This document shows, piece after piece, positions 18,454-27,801 of a DNA stretch of 64,000 bases. Source of the DNA: Chloroflexi bacterium UBA6077 (GTDB taxonomy: Bacteria; Chloroflexota; UBA6077); assembly GCA_002436065.1 (NCBI GenBank), contig DIXP01000092.1, positions 1 through 64,000 on the forward strand. The letters run 5' to 3'. A program made the position numbers and the translations under genes. The notes beneath the pieces were generated by a model, which was not told where the DNA came from, ran no database searches, and was given only the letters and a program-made list of their open reading frames with translations. Positions within the stretch are counted from its first letter, which is position 1, and each line of letters starts with the position of its first letter.

Positions 18454-19614
18454 CTAACTATCGCCGTCGGGCCTGCCCCCCGTGATTACCAACACGGCGG
18501 TTTTCCCGGCTAGAGGTTCGGCGGCTGCCAGCTTCGTGAGCCCCGCTAGCGTAGCGGCGCTCGTCAGTTCGGCCACCATTCCCGCCTCTGAAGCCAACAA
18601 TCGTTGGGCCTCTGCCATCTCGTCATCCGGGACTGCCACCATGGTACCTTTGCTGGTCTCTAACTCGGCCAGCAGCCGCAGGGCATTGCGGGGCCGGCGC
18701 ACTGCGATTGAGGCGGCCAGGGTAGAACCGCGCTCCTCCCGAGGTGCTTCACCCTGCCGGCGGCGGACCAGGGGCTGGATCGCCTCCGACTGTACTCCCA
18801 CCAGACGCGGTAGCCTTTCGGCCAGGCCTACGAGGGCCAGTTCACGAAATCCCTTGCCGATCGCGCCGAGGGTGCATCCATCGCCCACAGGTGCCACCAC
18901 CAGGTCAGGGGTTCTCCATCTCATCTGCTCCCCGATCTCCAGGGCCGTGGTCTTCTTCCCCTCCACGAGGAAGGGGTTGAATGCGCAGTTGCGGCTGTAC
19001 CATCCGTGCTCGGCCGCCGCGGCTTCGGCCTCGCCGTATGCCTGGTCGTAGTTGCCGCTGGAGACGTGGACTGTGGCGCCGTAGCGGCGCAGCCATGCGA
19101 GGCGGGTGTCGGATGCCTCTCGCGGGACGAAGGCGTGGCACCTGAGCCCCAGGTGGGCACAGAAGCCGGCCAGGGAGATGGCGGCGTTGCCGGCCGAGGC
19201 GCAATAGATGTCCTTTCTGCCCAGCGCCAGCGCCATAGTCACGGCGACGGCCGTTGCGCGATCCTTCAAACAGCGGGTGGGGTTGCGGGTCTCGTCCTTC
19301 AGGTAGAGGGCCTTCAATCCCAGGCGATTGGCCAGCCGCGGCGCGGAAACCAGGGGAGTGCCGCCCGCTGGGAGGATCGCGGCCTCATTCTGCATAGGGA
19401 GCAGGGGCAGGTAACGGAAGACGCCCCGTCTGCGACTCATGACGTGCCCGCCCTGGACTAGAGCCCTGGCCACCAGTTCGTAGTCATATTGGACGTCCAG
19501 TACGCCAGGGTCATTTTCTCTATCGCCTGGCCCACATTTCGGGCAGAGGTAGGCGTTGGGGTCCATCGGGTACTCACTACCGCAGCGCAGGCATCGCAGT
19601 GCGGTGACAAACAT
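18454..19614 (-). CDS. Threonine synthase-like PLP enzyme with N-terminal zinc ribbon
   Basis: This 386-aa fold-type II PLP enzyme resembles threonine synthase. Cys8, Cys11, Cys24 and Cys27 form an N-terminal zinc ribbon (CLRCGS..CPKCG) typical of one threonine synthase branch. The PLP lysine is Lys117 in NPTRCLKDRA, and VAPVGDGCTLGAIGKGF holds the cofactor phosphate. A GGAGG site precedes the ATG. It is flanked by Bug receptor genes rather than homoserine genes, so it may act as a catabolic beta- or gamma-eliminase (diaminopropionate, cysteate or similar) instead of in threonine biosynthesis; the sequence alone does not decide. Confidence 0.85.
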   Translation of the reverse strand: MFVTALRCLRCGSEYPMDPNAYLCPKCGPGDRENDPGVLDVQYDYELVARALVQGGHVMSRRRGVFRYLPLLPMQNEAAILPAGGTPLVSAPRLANRLGLKALYLKDETRNPTRCLKDRATAVAVTMALALGRKDIYCASAGNAAISLAGFCAHLGLRCHAFVPREASDTRLAWLRRYGATVHVSSGNYDQAYGEAEAAAAEHGWYSRNCAFNPFLVEGKKTTALEIGEQMRWRTPDLVVAPVGDGCTLGAIGKGFRELALVGLAERLPRLVGVQSEAIQPLVRRRQGEAPREERGSTLAASIAVRRPRNALRLLAELETSKGTMVAVPDDEMAEAQRLLASEAGMVAELTSAATLAGLTKLAAAEPLAGKTAVLVITGGRPDGDS

Positions 19615-19690
19615 GAGGCGACCTCCAGGAAGAGGATGTGGGCTGAGTATACAGGAGAACCGAGGGGGCGATGCGTCCGTGATTGCGCGT

Positions 19691-19769
19691 GATGACTTTA
19701 CGTCATCGGAGACGTGCGGTGCATTCGGTCAATCCGTCGTGATACAGATACACTGACCGAATGCACCGC
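19691..19769. repeat. Two stem-loops between the Bug receptor and threonine synthase-like genes
   Basis: A small hairpin GATGAC-tttac-GTCATC (19691-19707) is followed by a perfect 16-nt inverted repeat (19716-19731 with 19754-19769; arm GCGGTGCATTCGGTCA) around a 22-nt loop. It lies downstream of the receptor gene (stop at 19849) and upstream of the synthase start, so it could end or process the receptor mRNA. No T-run is present. Confidence 0.7.
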
Positions 19770-19848
19770 TGGCCCACCTGCCTGGCTTATGCCATCAAGG
19801 GTACTTGACGGATGGTCCAAATCAGCGCAGGTTGTCTACTGATGCGGT

Positions 19849-20946
19849 CTACTGCGATTGGGTCTTGGCGAGTTTGATCAAAGGCTCCGCCTGCTTCTCA
19901 CTCGCCGCCCAGTAGGAGGCGTACTGCGCAGGATCCATGTAGCGTGGCGTGAAAGCGACATCGGCCATCCTCTGCTTTACGCTCGGGTCCTCGAGTGCGG
20001 CCTTCATGGCGCGGCTGATGCGATCGACTATCGCTGGTGGTGTCTGTGGAGGTGCGAGCAGTCCGTAGGCGGCCGGCATGACGAGCTTGTATCCCTGGGC
20101 AGTTATGGTCGGCACGTCCGGGAAGTAGCTGCTCTGCTGGTCGTCCAGGTATCCGAGCACCCTCACCGCCCCGCTCTTTACCTGCGAGAAGGCGGCCCCT
20201 CCACCAGTGCATGTCGCCTCCACGTGTCCACCGAGCAGCGCGGTTGCGGCCGGTCCACTTCCTTCGAAGTGGACGTACGCGAATTCGACGCTGGCTTCTT
20301 GCTGCAGCGCTAGACCTGCCAGATGCCCGATACCCATGAGGCCGGTCGTTCCGATTCGGATCTTGTTGGGCGCGGCTTTCGCTGCAGCGGTGATATCCCT
20401 CAGGTTCTTCCAGGGGCTGTCCGACTTGACGTTTATCACCATGTCCTCAACCGCCAGGTTGGCAACATGTGTCAGGTCCTTGCCGGTGTAGGTCGCTTTG
20501 CGCTCTGGATCGAGATATGTCACAGCAGTCGTGACGAGCGTAGCAATGCTAACCGTGTAGCCATCGGGCTTGGCCTTGACCAGTTCAGACATCGCTAGCT
20601 GGGTTGCGGCTCCGGGCTTCGCGACGATCGGGATGGGGGCGCCGAGGTCTTTCTCCAATTGGGGGGCCATGGCTCGAACGAGCAGGTCGGAACCCCCGCC
20701 GGCCGCGAAGGGAAGTATGATGGTGATTGCCTTGTCCTTTTCCGGGAAGGCAACTGCCGGGACAGTTGCGGCCTGCTTCGTTGGCGCCGTCGTGGGGGCC
20801 ACGGCAGGAGCCGCCGTCGGGGCCGATGCGGGGGCAACCGAAGCTTTGGATGCTGTGGGAGTCGGGGAAGCAGGAGCCTGAGTACAGCCGATCAGCACCA
20901 GGCCCAATGTGACGAACGCCGCTATCAGATGGACAAGTGGCCTCAT
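19849..20946 (-). CDS. Bug/TctC-family substrate-binding lipoprotein near hyuAB
   Basis: This 365-aa extracytoplasmic receptor starts at the ATG at 20946 (MRPLVHLIAAFVTLGLVLIGC), giving a lipoprotein signal with Cys21. Upstream codons to 21024 do not resemble a signal. A 45-residue Ala/Pro/Thr-rich linker leads into the Bug domain (KAITIILPFAAGGGSDLLVRAM). It lies downstream of hyuAB on the same strand, so it may deliver the substrate that HyuAB and its neighbours degrade. Confidence 0.92.
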   Translation of the reverse strand: MRPLVHLIAAFVTLGLVLIGCTQAPASPTPTASKASVAPASAPTAAPAVAPTTAPTKQAATVPAVAFPEKDKAITIILPFAAGGGSDLLVRAMAPQLEKDLGAPIPIVAKPGAATQLAMSELVKAKPDGYTVSIATLVTTAVTYLDPERKATYTGKDLTHVANLAVEDMVINVKSDSPWKNLRDITAAAKAAPNKIRIGTTGLMGIGHLAGLALQQEASVEFAYVHFEGSGPAATALLGGHVEATCTGGGAAFSQVKSGAVRVLGYLDDQQSSYFPDVPTITAQGYKLVMPAAYGLLAPPQTPPAIVDRISRAMKAALEDPSVKQRMADVAFTPRYMDPAQYASYWAASEKQAEPLIKLAKTQSQ

Positions 20947-21276
20947 CACCCTTTGTTTCTCCTTTTCTGTTCCCGAACTAAAGGCGTCTTCACGAGGGTA
21001 CTCCAATGTTGCATAGTTACCCATGCGCGCCCGATGTGCCGTACAGTAGTGGAGCTAAGATAGTAGCGTTTCATCTGCATCATGCCTTTTTAGGCGAACA
21101 GATACGCTCCAAGTAACTTCTTGAAGGAGACTGTCTCGTGCTCGACCTAACTGGCAGATCCGAGTGCCGGTCCATCCTACCGATCCGTGGTTGCCTCGCT
21201 TCGGATGCTGGATATGCTGTGTTTTTTTACCCCCCTTTCTTACTGACTCGGAGCCCTCACTTCGCGCGATCGAGGC
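20947..21276. other. 330-bp spacer between hyuB and the Bug receptor
   Basis: There is no supported gene. The right part has a T-run followed by C-rich sequence on the plus strand (near 21220-21240) but no stable hairpin that I can place. AAGGAG and AAAGGGTG before 20946 supply ribosome sites for the receptor. Confidence 0.4.
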
Positions 21277-22926
21277 CTATCGCGGCCCGAAGCCATACTC
21301 GGATAGCGCTTTCTCGGGGGATACGATTTCCTCTGCCACGTCTTGGGCAACCAGCGCGCGGTCTCGCTCTCGGGGGTCGCCGAAGCCTCCTGCGCCAGGT
21401 GTGTAGATCGATATCGCGTCACCAGGGCCCAGTTGCTTGTCGCTGCGGACTATCCCATCCCCGGCATGGCGCCGAATGATTACAGAGCCTGACCCTCCCG
21501 CTTTGCCTCCAAAGAGCCCCCATGGGGCAGTTTTCTGGCGGGTGCCTGCCACGCGGAAGACAGCCTCATGCCCCAGAACCCGAATCTGGCGATGGATACC
21601 CATGCCGCCCCGCCAACGTCCTGGTCCACCGGAGTCCGGGATCAGTTCGTAGCGGTCAATCATCAGTGGGTACTCGCTCTCCAAACACTCAACCGGCAGA
21701 TTGGACGTGTTGGTGATGTGTACCTGTACCCCGTCCAGACCGTCCTTGGTGGCTCTAGCCCCAAAGCCTCCTCCAATCGTCTCCACGATCACGAAGTACT
21801 CGTTTGTCCGGGGATCCACACCGGACAGATGCAAGCTCGTGTTGGCGCCATTGCAGGCGGCGATAATGCGGTCTGGGACCGCAGGTGCGAGGGCGCCATG
21901 GACGAGGTCGACCACGCGTTGGCAGGTTTGCGAGCGCATATCGATTGCCCCGGGAGGCTCGCAGTTCAGAATGGAGCCCTTAGGCGCGGAGACCTTGATG
22001 GGCCTGTACATCCCGGCGTTTGGGAGGATATTCGGGTCTATCACCGTCTTCACGGCGTAGTAGACCGTGGCGAGAAGGGCGGTCCACACCATGTTGAGTC
22101 CGGCGGCGACCTGCGGAGGATTTCCGGCGAAATCCAGCCGCATCTCGTCGCCCTGGACAGTGATTTCGATCTGCAGTCGAAGCGTCTCGGTGAGTTGCTC
22201 GCTGTCGAACTCGTCGACAAAACGGTAGACCCCGCTAGGGATTTGAGCGATAGCAGCCCGCGTCATCCGCTCCCCGTAGTTCAGCAACTCCTCGCCGGCC
22301 TTAAGGACCATTTCCAGCCCATACTTGTCGCAAAGACCCTGGAACCGAGTGATGCCAAGGCGGTTCGCGGCGTACTGGGCGCGTAGGTCTCCCACCCTCT
22401 CCTTGGGAACCTGGCAGTTCGCGAGGATCATCTCCAGGATGTCCTCCTGGAGATGATCCTCGGTGTACAGCTTGACCATGGGGATTCGCAGCCCCTCCTG
22501 GTAGATGTGGGCGTGGGTGCGATCCACGAAGTCGGAATGGTGGGCTAGGTTCGCGGCGTAGGCTGCGATGCGGCCCTTGTAGAAGATGGGGGATGCGAGC
22601 ACGATGTCAGGTAGGTGGGTGCCCCCGCCACTGTAGGGATCGTTGCCGACGAATACGTCGCCAGGCCGTATCTGCCCGGGGGAGTAGCGGCGATTGATCG
22701 CTTCGACGACGCTTAGGAGCGAGCCCAGATGGATGGGGATATGCTCGGCCTGGGCGAGGGTGCGGCCTTGGCCGTCGAACAGGGCGGTGGAGCAATCCCG
22801 GCGCTCCTTGATATTCGGGGAGTAGGCTGCTCGGATGAGGGCCATGCCCATCTCCTCGACTAGAGAGGAGAAGGCATTGCCGATGACCTCCACTGTGATG
22901 GGGTCGACGGTGGTGACCACGGACAT
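21277..22926 (-). CDS. hyuB: Hydantoinase B / oxoprolinase beta-subunit family protein
   Basis: This 549-aa protein is the HyuB partner of ATP-dependent N-methylhydantoinase, 5-oxoprolinase and related amidohydrolases. Typical marks are the start VDPITVEVIGNAFSSLVEEMG, NDPYSGGGTHLPDIVLASPIF, HHSDFVDRTHAHIYQEG, and the C-terminal RYELIPDSGGPGRWRGGMG. It begins 12 nt after hyuA stops, so the two form an operon and presumably one complex. The substrate class (hydantoin, oxoproline or another cyclic amide) cannot be fixed from sequence. Confidence 0.94.
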   Translation of the reverse strand: MSVVTTVDPITVEVIGNAFSSLVEEMGMALIRAAYSPNIKERRDCSTALFDGQGRTLAQAEHIPIHLGSLLSVVEAINRRYSPGQIRPGDVFVGNDPYSGGGTHLPDIVLASPIFYKGRIAAYAANLAHHSDFVDRTHAHIYQEGLRIPMVKLYTEDHLQEDILEMILANCQVPKERVGDLRAQYAANRLGITRFQGLCDKYGLEMVLKAGEELLNYGERMTRAAIAQIPSGVYRFVDEFDSEQLTETLRLQIEITVQGDEMRLDFAGNPPQVAAGLNMVWTALLATVYYAVKTVIDPNILPNAGMYRPIKVSAPKGSILNCEPPGAIDMRSQTCQRVVDLVHGALAPAVPDRIIAACNGANTSLHLSGVDPRTNEYFVIVETIGGGFGARATKDGLDGVQVHITNTSNLPVECLESEYPLMIDRYELIPDSGGPGRWRGGMGIHRQIRVLGHEAVFRVAGTRQKTAPWGLFGGKAGGSGSVIIRRHAGDGIVRSDKQLGPGDAISIYTPGAGGFGDPRERDRALVAQDVAEEIVSPEKALSEYGFGPR

Positions 22927-22938
22927 AGTGACTCTCCC

Positions 22939-25014
22939 TTACTGCCGCAGGCTGCTGCCTCGGGACGAGGCAGTGATGATCAGGTTGCGGTAGGCGTCCA
23001 CGATGGCCTCGTGCCCCGGCAATATCAGAGTGGTGGAGTCCATCTGCTCCACGATGGCTGGACCCGGAATTGTGTTGCCGTGCCGCAGGGCCTCCCTCTG
23101 GTAGATCGGACAGCCAACGCGGCCACCGGCTTCCTGGAGGAAGATCTGCCGGGTGTCGATCAATGCGTGGCGGCTGTCTGGGCCATCCTTGGGATAATCC
23201 TTGATGATGGCCTTGGGAATACGCCCGAGAGCCTCCAGATGGAACGTCACCAACTGCACAGGCTCCTCTTCGGCGAAGTAACCGTAGTTTTGTTTGTGGA
23301 TCGAATGGAACCTGCGAACCAGGTCGGTCATGTCACCGGCTTTTGATATCCCCGAAGACATGGGGACCTGGAGCTCATAGTTCTGGCCGCGATAGCGCAT
23401 GTCCACCGAGTAGCGATACTGGCGATCCGCCTCAGGTACCCTCTCCCCGTCGAGCCATTTTTTTGCGCGGAGTTCAAGGTCGTTGAAGATGGCATTCACA
23501 TCGTCGACTACGGCCTCGCCTGCAGTCATGATGCGTGTGAGGGTGTAGTCGGAGCGAAGGTCGGTGACCAGCAGGCCGAGGGCGCAGAGGAGGCCTGGGA
23601 CCTCCGGCACCAGCACTCGGGGGATGTTCAGCTCTTGTGCGAGACGAGCAGCGTGGAGCGGGCCGGCACCTCCGAATGCGACGAGCGTGAAGTCGCGAGG
23701 ATCGTAGCCTTTGCGCACGGAGATGACTCTGATGGCCTTGGCCATGTTGACAGTGACCAGGGAGATGATGCCCTGAGCGACATCCATTGTGTCGAGGCCA
23801 AGCCTATCGGCGACTCGCTTGATAGCGTGAGCGGATGCCTTAGCATCGATGCGCATGCGACCGCCGAGCAGGTACTCCGGGTTGAGGGTCCGTAGCACCA
23901 CGTTTGCGTCGGTGACCGTGGGCTCCTCGTTTCCAAGTCCGTAGCAGGCTGGGCCTGGTTCGGCACCGGCACTACGTGGGCCAACCTTGAGATGGCCACC
24001 TGAGTCGATCCAGGCGACGCTTCCTCCGCCAGCGCCGACGGTGTTGACCTCGAGCGTGGGGATGCGGATGGGGTAGCCTTGCACCTCCATCTCGCCTGTG
24101 ACCTTGGGATGGCCGTCTTCGATCAGGCTGACATCGGTACTGGTACCGCCCATGTCGAAGTTGATCAGATTGCCGAAGCCCGCGGTGATACCGATGAAGT
24201 TGCTGCCGACCACCCCGGCGCTTGGTCCCGAGAGGACGGTTCTGACCGAGCTTTCGCGAGCGGTCTGCGTGGAGATGATGCCGCCGTTGGACTGAGTGAG
24301 GAAGGGTCGGACTGGGATGCCGAGCCGATCCAACTGCGATTCGAGGTTCTGGATGTACTCGTCCATGACCGGACCGAGGTAGGCGTTGATGGTGACCGTG
24401 CTCAGCCGTTCGAACTCGCGGAACTCTGGAAGGACCTCGTGGGAGGTGGAGACGTAGATACCCGGGAGTTCTCTCTGAAGGATCTGCTTGACCTGATCCT
24501 CGTGGTATGGGTTCAGGTAGGAGTAGAGGAAGCAGATGGCTACAGCCCGGACCCCCTTGCGTTTGAGTGCCTGGGCGGCACTCGTGACAGCCTCGGTATC
24601 GAGCGGGCGGTCGACGCGGCCGTCGTAGCAGGTTCGTTCGCCTACCTCGAAGCGGAGGTCCCGTGGGACCAAGGGCTCTGGCTTGTCGACCTGCAGGTCG
24701 TACAGATCTGGGCGGCGCTGGCGGCCCAACTCGAGGAGGTCGCGGAAGCCCTCGGTGGTGATGAGGCCCGTGCGGACTCCAGTGTGCTGGATCAGGGCGT
24801 TGGTGCCGACGGTCGTACCGTGGGCCAGGTAGTTGACGTCGGTTGCCCTGGCGTTCTCCTGATCGAGGATGTTGGCGATGCCTTTCAGGATGGCGAGGGA
24901 TGGGTCTGTGGGTGTCGAAGACACCTTCGTCACGGCGATTCTACCCGATCCTTCCTCCAACAGACATACGTCGGTGAAGGTGCCCCCCGCATCCACCCCG
25001 ATACGCAGCTTCAC
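22939..25014 (-). CDS. hyuA: Hydantoinase A / oxoprolinase alpha-subunit family protein
   Basis: This 691-aa ATPase subunit has the actin-like ATP-grip start RIGVDAGGTFTDVCLLEE, INFDMGGTSTDVSLIEDG in the middle, and VAFGGAGPLHAARLA near residue 465. It should couple ATP hydrolysis to opening of a cyclic amide together with HyuB. The start is GTG at 25014 behind AGGAGG. It lies upstream of hyuB and downstream of the cyclodeaminase and aminotransferase genes on the same strand, suggesting a pathway for a nitrogen-containing ring or N-carbamoyl compound. Confidence 0.94.
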   Translation of the reverse strand: MKLRIGVDAGGTFTDVCLLEEGSGRIAVTKVSSTPTDPSLAILKGIANILDQENARATDVNYLAHGTTVGTNALIQHTGVRTGLITTEGFRDLLELGRQRRPDLYDLQVDKPEPLVPRDLRFEVGERTCYDGRVDRPLDTEAVTSAAQALKRKGVRAVAICFLYSYLNPYHEDQVKQILQRELPGIYVSTSHEVLPEFREFERLSTVTINAYLGPVMDEYIQNLESQLDRLGIPVRPFLTQSNGGIISTQTARESSVRTVLSGPSAGVVGSNFIGITAGFGNLINFDMGGTSTDVSLIEDGHPKVTGEMEVQGYPIRIPTLEVNTVGAGGGSVAWIDSGGHLKVGPRSAGAEPGPACYGLGNEEPTVTDANVVLRTLNPEYLLGGRMRIDAKASAHAIKRVADRLGLDTMDVAQGIISLVTVNMAKAIRVISVRKGYDPRDFTLVAFGGAGPLHAARLAQELNIPRVLVPEVPGLLCALGLLVTDLRSDYTLTRIMTAGEAVVDDVNAIFNDLELRAKKWLDGERVPEADRQYRYSVDMRYRGQNYELQVPMSSGISKAGDMTDLVRRFHSIHKQNYGYFAEEEPVQLVTFHLEALGRIPKAIIKDYPKDGPDSRHALIDTRQIFLQEAGGRVGCPIYQREALRHGNTIPGPAIVEQMDSTTLILPGHEAIVDAYRNLIITASSRGSSLRQ

Positions 25015-25231
25015 TAGCGGAAAACCTCCTGTCGTCGAGTATCGGCCCGATCCAGGAGTTGATGGTGCGAGAATCAGAGGCTATCCTGCTTCGCACCATC
25101 CTGCTCCCAAGTGAGACCTCGGGCCTTCGTGCGCTCAGGATCACTCCCTTACGAGCACGCCTGAGCACCCATCTACCAGTCAGTTGATGCTTTGCGAATG
25201 CCGTGTTTGTCTGGAGAACGAAGGTGACTTG

Positions 25232-26266
25232 TTAGACCCAGATCGGCTTCTCCCACAGGGGGAGCGTCCGTCCTATCCCCTTCTCCTTCGCCACCCGGAA
25301 TATACGTGTTGCTTCACTCACGTCGTTGACCGGTAAGCCAATGGGGTTGAAGAGGATCTTCTCCTTGTCTGTTTCCCTGCCCGGTTTGGTGCCCGCGACG
25401 ATCTCCCCAAGCTCTCCAGAGATGCGGCTCTCTGGGATCACTCCCTCGACCACCGCTCGTGCCGAAACGTGCTTGGCACCGTGCTTGATGGTCTTCCAGT
25501 CGTCGACGAAGATCTTGTCGTAAATGACCAAGGCAGAGGGATGGGTGTCCCAGGAAGATATCTCGATGTGGAGAGCCCCGTCCTTGATCCAATCTGGCTG
25601 GACGTACGCTTCGCTGGAAACAGTTGCCGTGACGAATGCGTCTGTACCTTCGATGGCTTCACGAGCGCTACCGACTGCCCGCAGCGCCGGCTGCACCTGG
25701 GTTGCCATGTCTTCGCAGAAGCCCCGGGCCTTGTCTTGGTTTACGTCGAAGACCCTCACCTCCTTCAATGCTGGGATTGTCCGGCTGATCGCCATGAGTT
25801 GCGTGCGATTCTGCACGCCTGCTCCCACCAGTCCCAGGATTGAGGCATCCTGCTTGGCCAGATACTTGGCAGCCACACCGCTAGCTGCGCCGGTGCGCAT
25901 GGCGCTGATCACGGTGCCGTCCATTACGGCCACAGGTACTCCAGTGTACGGGTCGTTAAGCACGATCAGCGCGCAGGCTCGAGGAATGCCATGTTTCACC
26001 GGGTTCATTGGCATGCTGGGGATCCATTTGATGCCAAGCATGTCGATGTCGCCACCGATATAGGCTGGCATCGCGATCACGCGACCCCGCGTGTTCTCGG
26101 TAATCGGCGGGCCCCAACGGATTGCCGGTTTAGTGGGTTGAACGTAGTCGCCCTTTCCCCAAAGCCGGAAGGTGTCCTCCACCATTGCAAGGGTGCCATC
26201 CATGTCCAATCCCCCTGCGGCGATGACCTCCTCTTGGCTCAGATACAGGAAGTTGACTGCTTGCAT
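25232..26266 (-). CDS. Ornithine cyclodeaminase/mu-crystallin family protein (copy 1)
   Basis: This 344-aa NAD(P)-dependent enzyme is in the family of ornithine cyclodeaminase, alanine dehydrogenase and ketimine reductase. The Rossmann motif is SILGLVGAGVQNRTQLMA near residue 140; the substrate region includes IKWIPSMPMNP and MDGTVISAMRTGAASGVAAKYLA. GAGGTG precedes the ATG. A second family member, at 30211, is about as long but clearly different. Being between hyuA and a class III aminotransferase suggests a role in imine or amino acid conversion in the same pathway; the exact reaction is unknown. Confidence 0.92.
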   Translation of the reverse strand: MQAVNFLYLSQEEVIAAGGLDMDGTLAMVEDTFRLWGKGDYVQPTKPAIRWGPPITENTRGRVIAMPAYIGGDIDMLGIKWIPSMPMNPVKHGIPRACALIVLNDPYTGVPVAVMDGTVISAMRTGAASGVAAKYLAKQDASILGLVGAGVQNRTQLMAISRTIPALKEVRVFDVNQDKARGFCEDMATQVQPALRAVGSAREAIEGTDAFVTATVSSEAYVQPDWIKDGALHIEISSWDTHPSALVIYDKIFVDDWKTIKHGAKHVSARAVVEGVIPESRISGELGEIVAGTKPGRETDKEKILFNPIGLPVNDVSEATRIFRVAKEKGIGRTLPLWEKPIWV

Positions 26267-26298
26267 CAGTTGTCACCTCTCAGCTTATTCATTTTTGA

Positions 26299-26338
26299 TC
26301 GCTGGGTGCCGGGTGGGATCCCACCCGGCACCCAGCGA
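26299..26338. terminator. Perfect loop-less 40-bp palindrome just after the aminotransferase stop
   Basis: Two 20-nt arms (26299-26318 and 26319-26338) are exact complements with no loop, 7 nt downstream of the aminotransferase stop codon on its strand. No U-run follows on the minus strand. It probably acts as a terminator or RNA 3' stabiliser, so the aminotransferase may be separately regulated from the cyclodeaminase gene. Confidence 0.7.
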
Positions 26339-26344
26339 AAGCGA

Positions 26345-27712
26345 CTACTGCTCGACTTCGGCGTCGGCGAGCGCCAGCGCCCGATCGAAGACTCCCATGG
26401 CGAAGTCGATCTCGTCCTTGGTGATGGTCAGCGGCGGAGCCAGCATGATGACGCTGACCGACCCTGGCAGGCAATAAACGCCTTCCTGCAACGCCTGCGT
26501 GAGTACCTTGGCCTTGGCTGTCGGCGGCCTGACGCCATCTACCAACCCATCGTGGATTGGCTCCCGGGTTCTGCGGTTTTTGACCAACTCCAATCCGACA
26601 AACAGCCCCTTGCCGCGCACATCTCCGATGCACGGATGCTTTTCCTGCAACTGCAGGGCCACTTCCATGAGATACCGACCCATCTCCGCCGAACGCTGGA
26701 TAAGCCCGTCGGCCTTGTAGGCTTCGATGGTGGCGATCCCAGCCGCCATGGCCACGGCATGTCCGCTGTAAGTATGGCCGTGGACCCACTGCTGGCTCTC
26801 GAACCGCTCGGCTACCCACTCGCGCATGGAGGTGACGCCAAGCGGGACGTAGCCGCTGCTGACGCCCTTGGCCATAGTGATGACGTCCGGCACCACGTTC
26901 CAGTGCTCGATGCCGAACCACTTTCCGGTCCGCCCGAAGCCGGTCATCACCTCGTCCACCATCATCAGCATCTCGTAGCGGTCGCAGATCTCCCTGATCA
27001 TCTGCCAGTAGCCGTCGGGCGGAACGATGATGCCGTTTGCCCCGACGATGGTCTCCGCGATGAAGCCGGCAACCCGCTTGGCCCCGCCCTCGAAGCGGAC
27101 GATGTCCTCCACATGCTTGGCGCACTGGAGGTCGCATGCGGGGTAGGTGGCACCAAAGGGGCAGCGGTAGCAGTAGGGGTCCAGACAGTGGATCACGCTG
27201 GGGACGGAGGGCTCACAGGCCCAGTTGCGGTAGTCGTTAGAGAGGGCCATCGCCCCCATGGTGGAGCCGTGGTAGGAGCGATACCTCGCGATGATCTTCT
27301 CCTTCCCCGTGGCCATCCGGGCAAGCTTGAGGGCCCCCTCGTTGGCCTCGGCCCCAGAGGTCGAGAAGTACGACTTGTTGACATCGCCAGGGGTGACCTC
27401 CGCGAGCAGCTTGGCCAGGCGGGCTTTGGGCTCGGTGGCGAAGGGAGAGGCCGCGGTGGGCAGTTTCGCGGCCTGCTGGGCGATGGCCGCGACGACCCGC
27501 TCATCAGCATGGCCGAGGTTGCTGAAGACGAACTGCGATGTGAAGTCCAGGTACTGCTTGCCTGAGGTGTCGTAGAAGTAGTTCCCCTTGGCATGGTCGA
27601 CAACTAGCGGGTTGAGGCCCTTCTGAGCCTGCCATGGGTACAGGACGTACTTGCGCTCCCACTCTCGGATGGTGTCCCCATCCATAGGCGGTTGCGACGG
27701 CTGCTGAGGCAT
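26345..27712 (-). CDS. Class III PLP aminotransferase
   Basis: This 455-aa enzyme is a fold-type I omega-amino acid:2-oxoacid (or pyruvate) aminotransferase. The PLP lysine is Lys282 in ITMAKGVSSGYVPLG and the cofactor aspartate is Asp253 in MVDEVMTGFGRTG; SGAEANEGALKLAR holds the phosphate. A cysteine-rich insert (CLDPYCYRCPFGATYPACDLQC, about 176-197) is found in one subgroup of the family. GAGGAGG precedes the ATG. It is divergent from a GntR-type regulator whose promoter overlaps its own, so it is the likely regulated target. Confidence 0.94.
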   Translation of the reverse strand: MPQQPSQPPMDGDTIREWERKYVLYPWQAQKGLNPLVVDHAKGNYFYDTSGKQYLDFTSQFVFSNLGHADERVVAAIAQQAAKLPTAASPFATEPKARLAKLLAEVTPGDVNKSYFSTSGAEANEGALKLARMATGKEKIIARYRSYHGSTMGAMALSNDYRNWACEPSVPSVIHCLDPYCYRCPFGATYPACDLQCAKHVEDIVRFEGGAKRVAGFIAETIVGANGIIVPPDGYWQMIREICDRYEMLMMVDEVMTGFGRTGKWFGIEHWNVVPDVITMAKGVSSGYVPLGVTSMREWVAERFESQQWVHGHTYSGHAVAMAAGIATIEAYKADGLIQRSAEMGRYLMEVALQLQEKHPCIGDVRGKGLFVGLELVKNRRTREPIHDGLVDGVRPPTAKAKVLTQALQEGVYCLPGSVSVIMLAPPLTITKDEIDFAMGVFDRALALADAEVEQ

Positions 27713-27748
27713 GAGATCCTCCTCAATATGTGCGAGTTGTGTAGAATG

Positions 27749-27777
27749 TTGACATTATACAGCATGTACGCTATTGT
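27749..27777 (+). promoter_or_regulatory. Promoter of the GntR-type regulator
   Basis: TTGACA (27749-27754), a 17-bp spacer and TATTGT (27772-27777) form a strong sigma-70-type promoter pointing to the regulator. Its -10 overlaps the -10 of the opposing aminotransferase promoter by 5 bp. Confidence 0.65.
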
Positions 27778-27801
27778 AGGTTTCGGCAGAGGTGTTGTCA
27801 A
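27773..27801 (-). promoter_or_regulatory. Promoter of the aminotransferase gene, face to face with the regulator promoter
   Basis: On the minus strand TTGACA (27801 to 27796), a 17-bp spacer and TACAAT (27778 to 27773) form a promoter toward the aminotransferase. The two promoters share the same 29-53 bp, so RNA polymerase can occupy only one at a time, and regulator binding here would control both. Confidence 0.65.
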
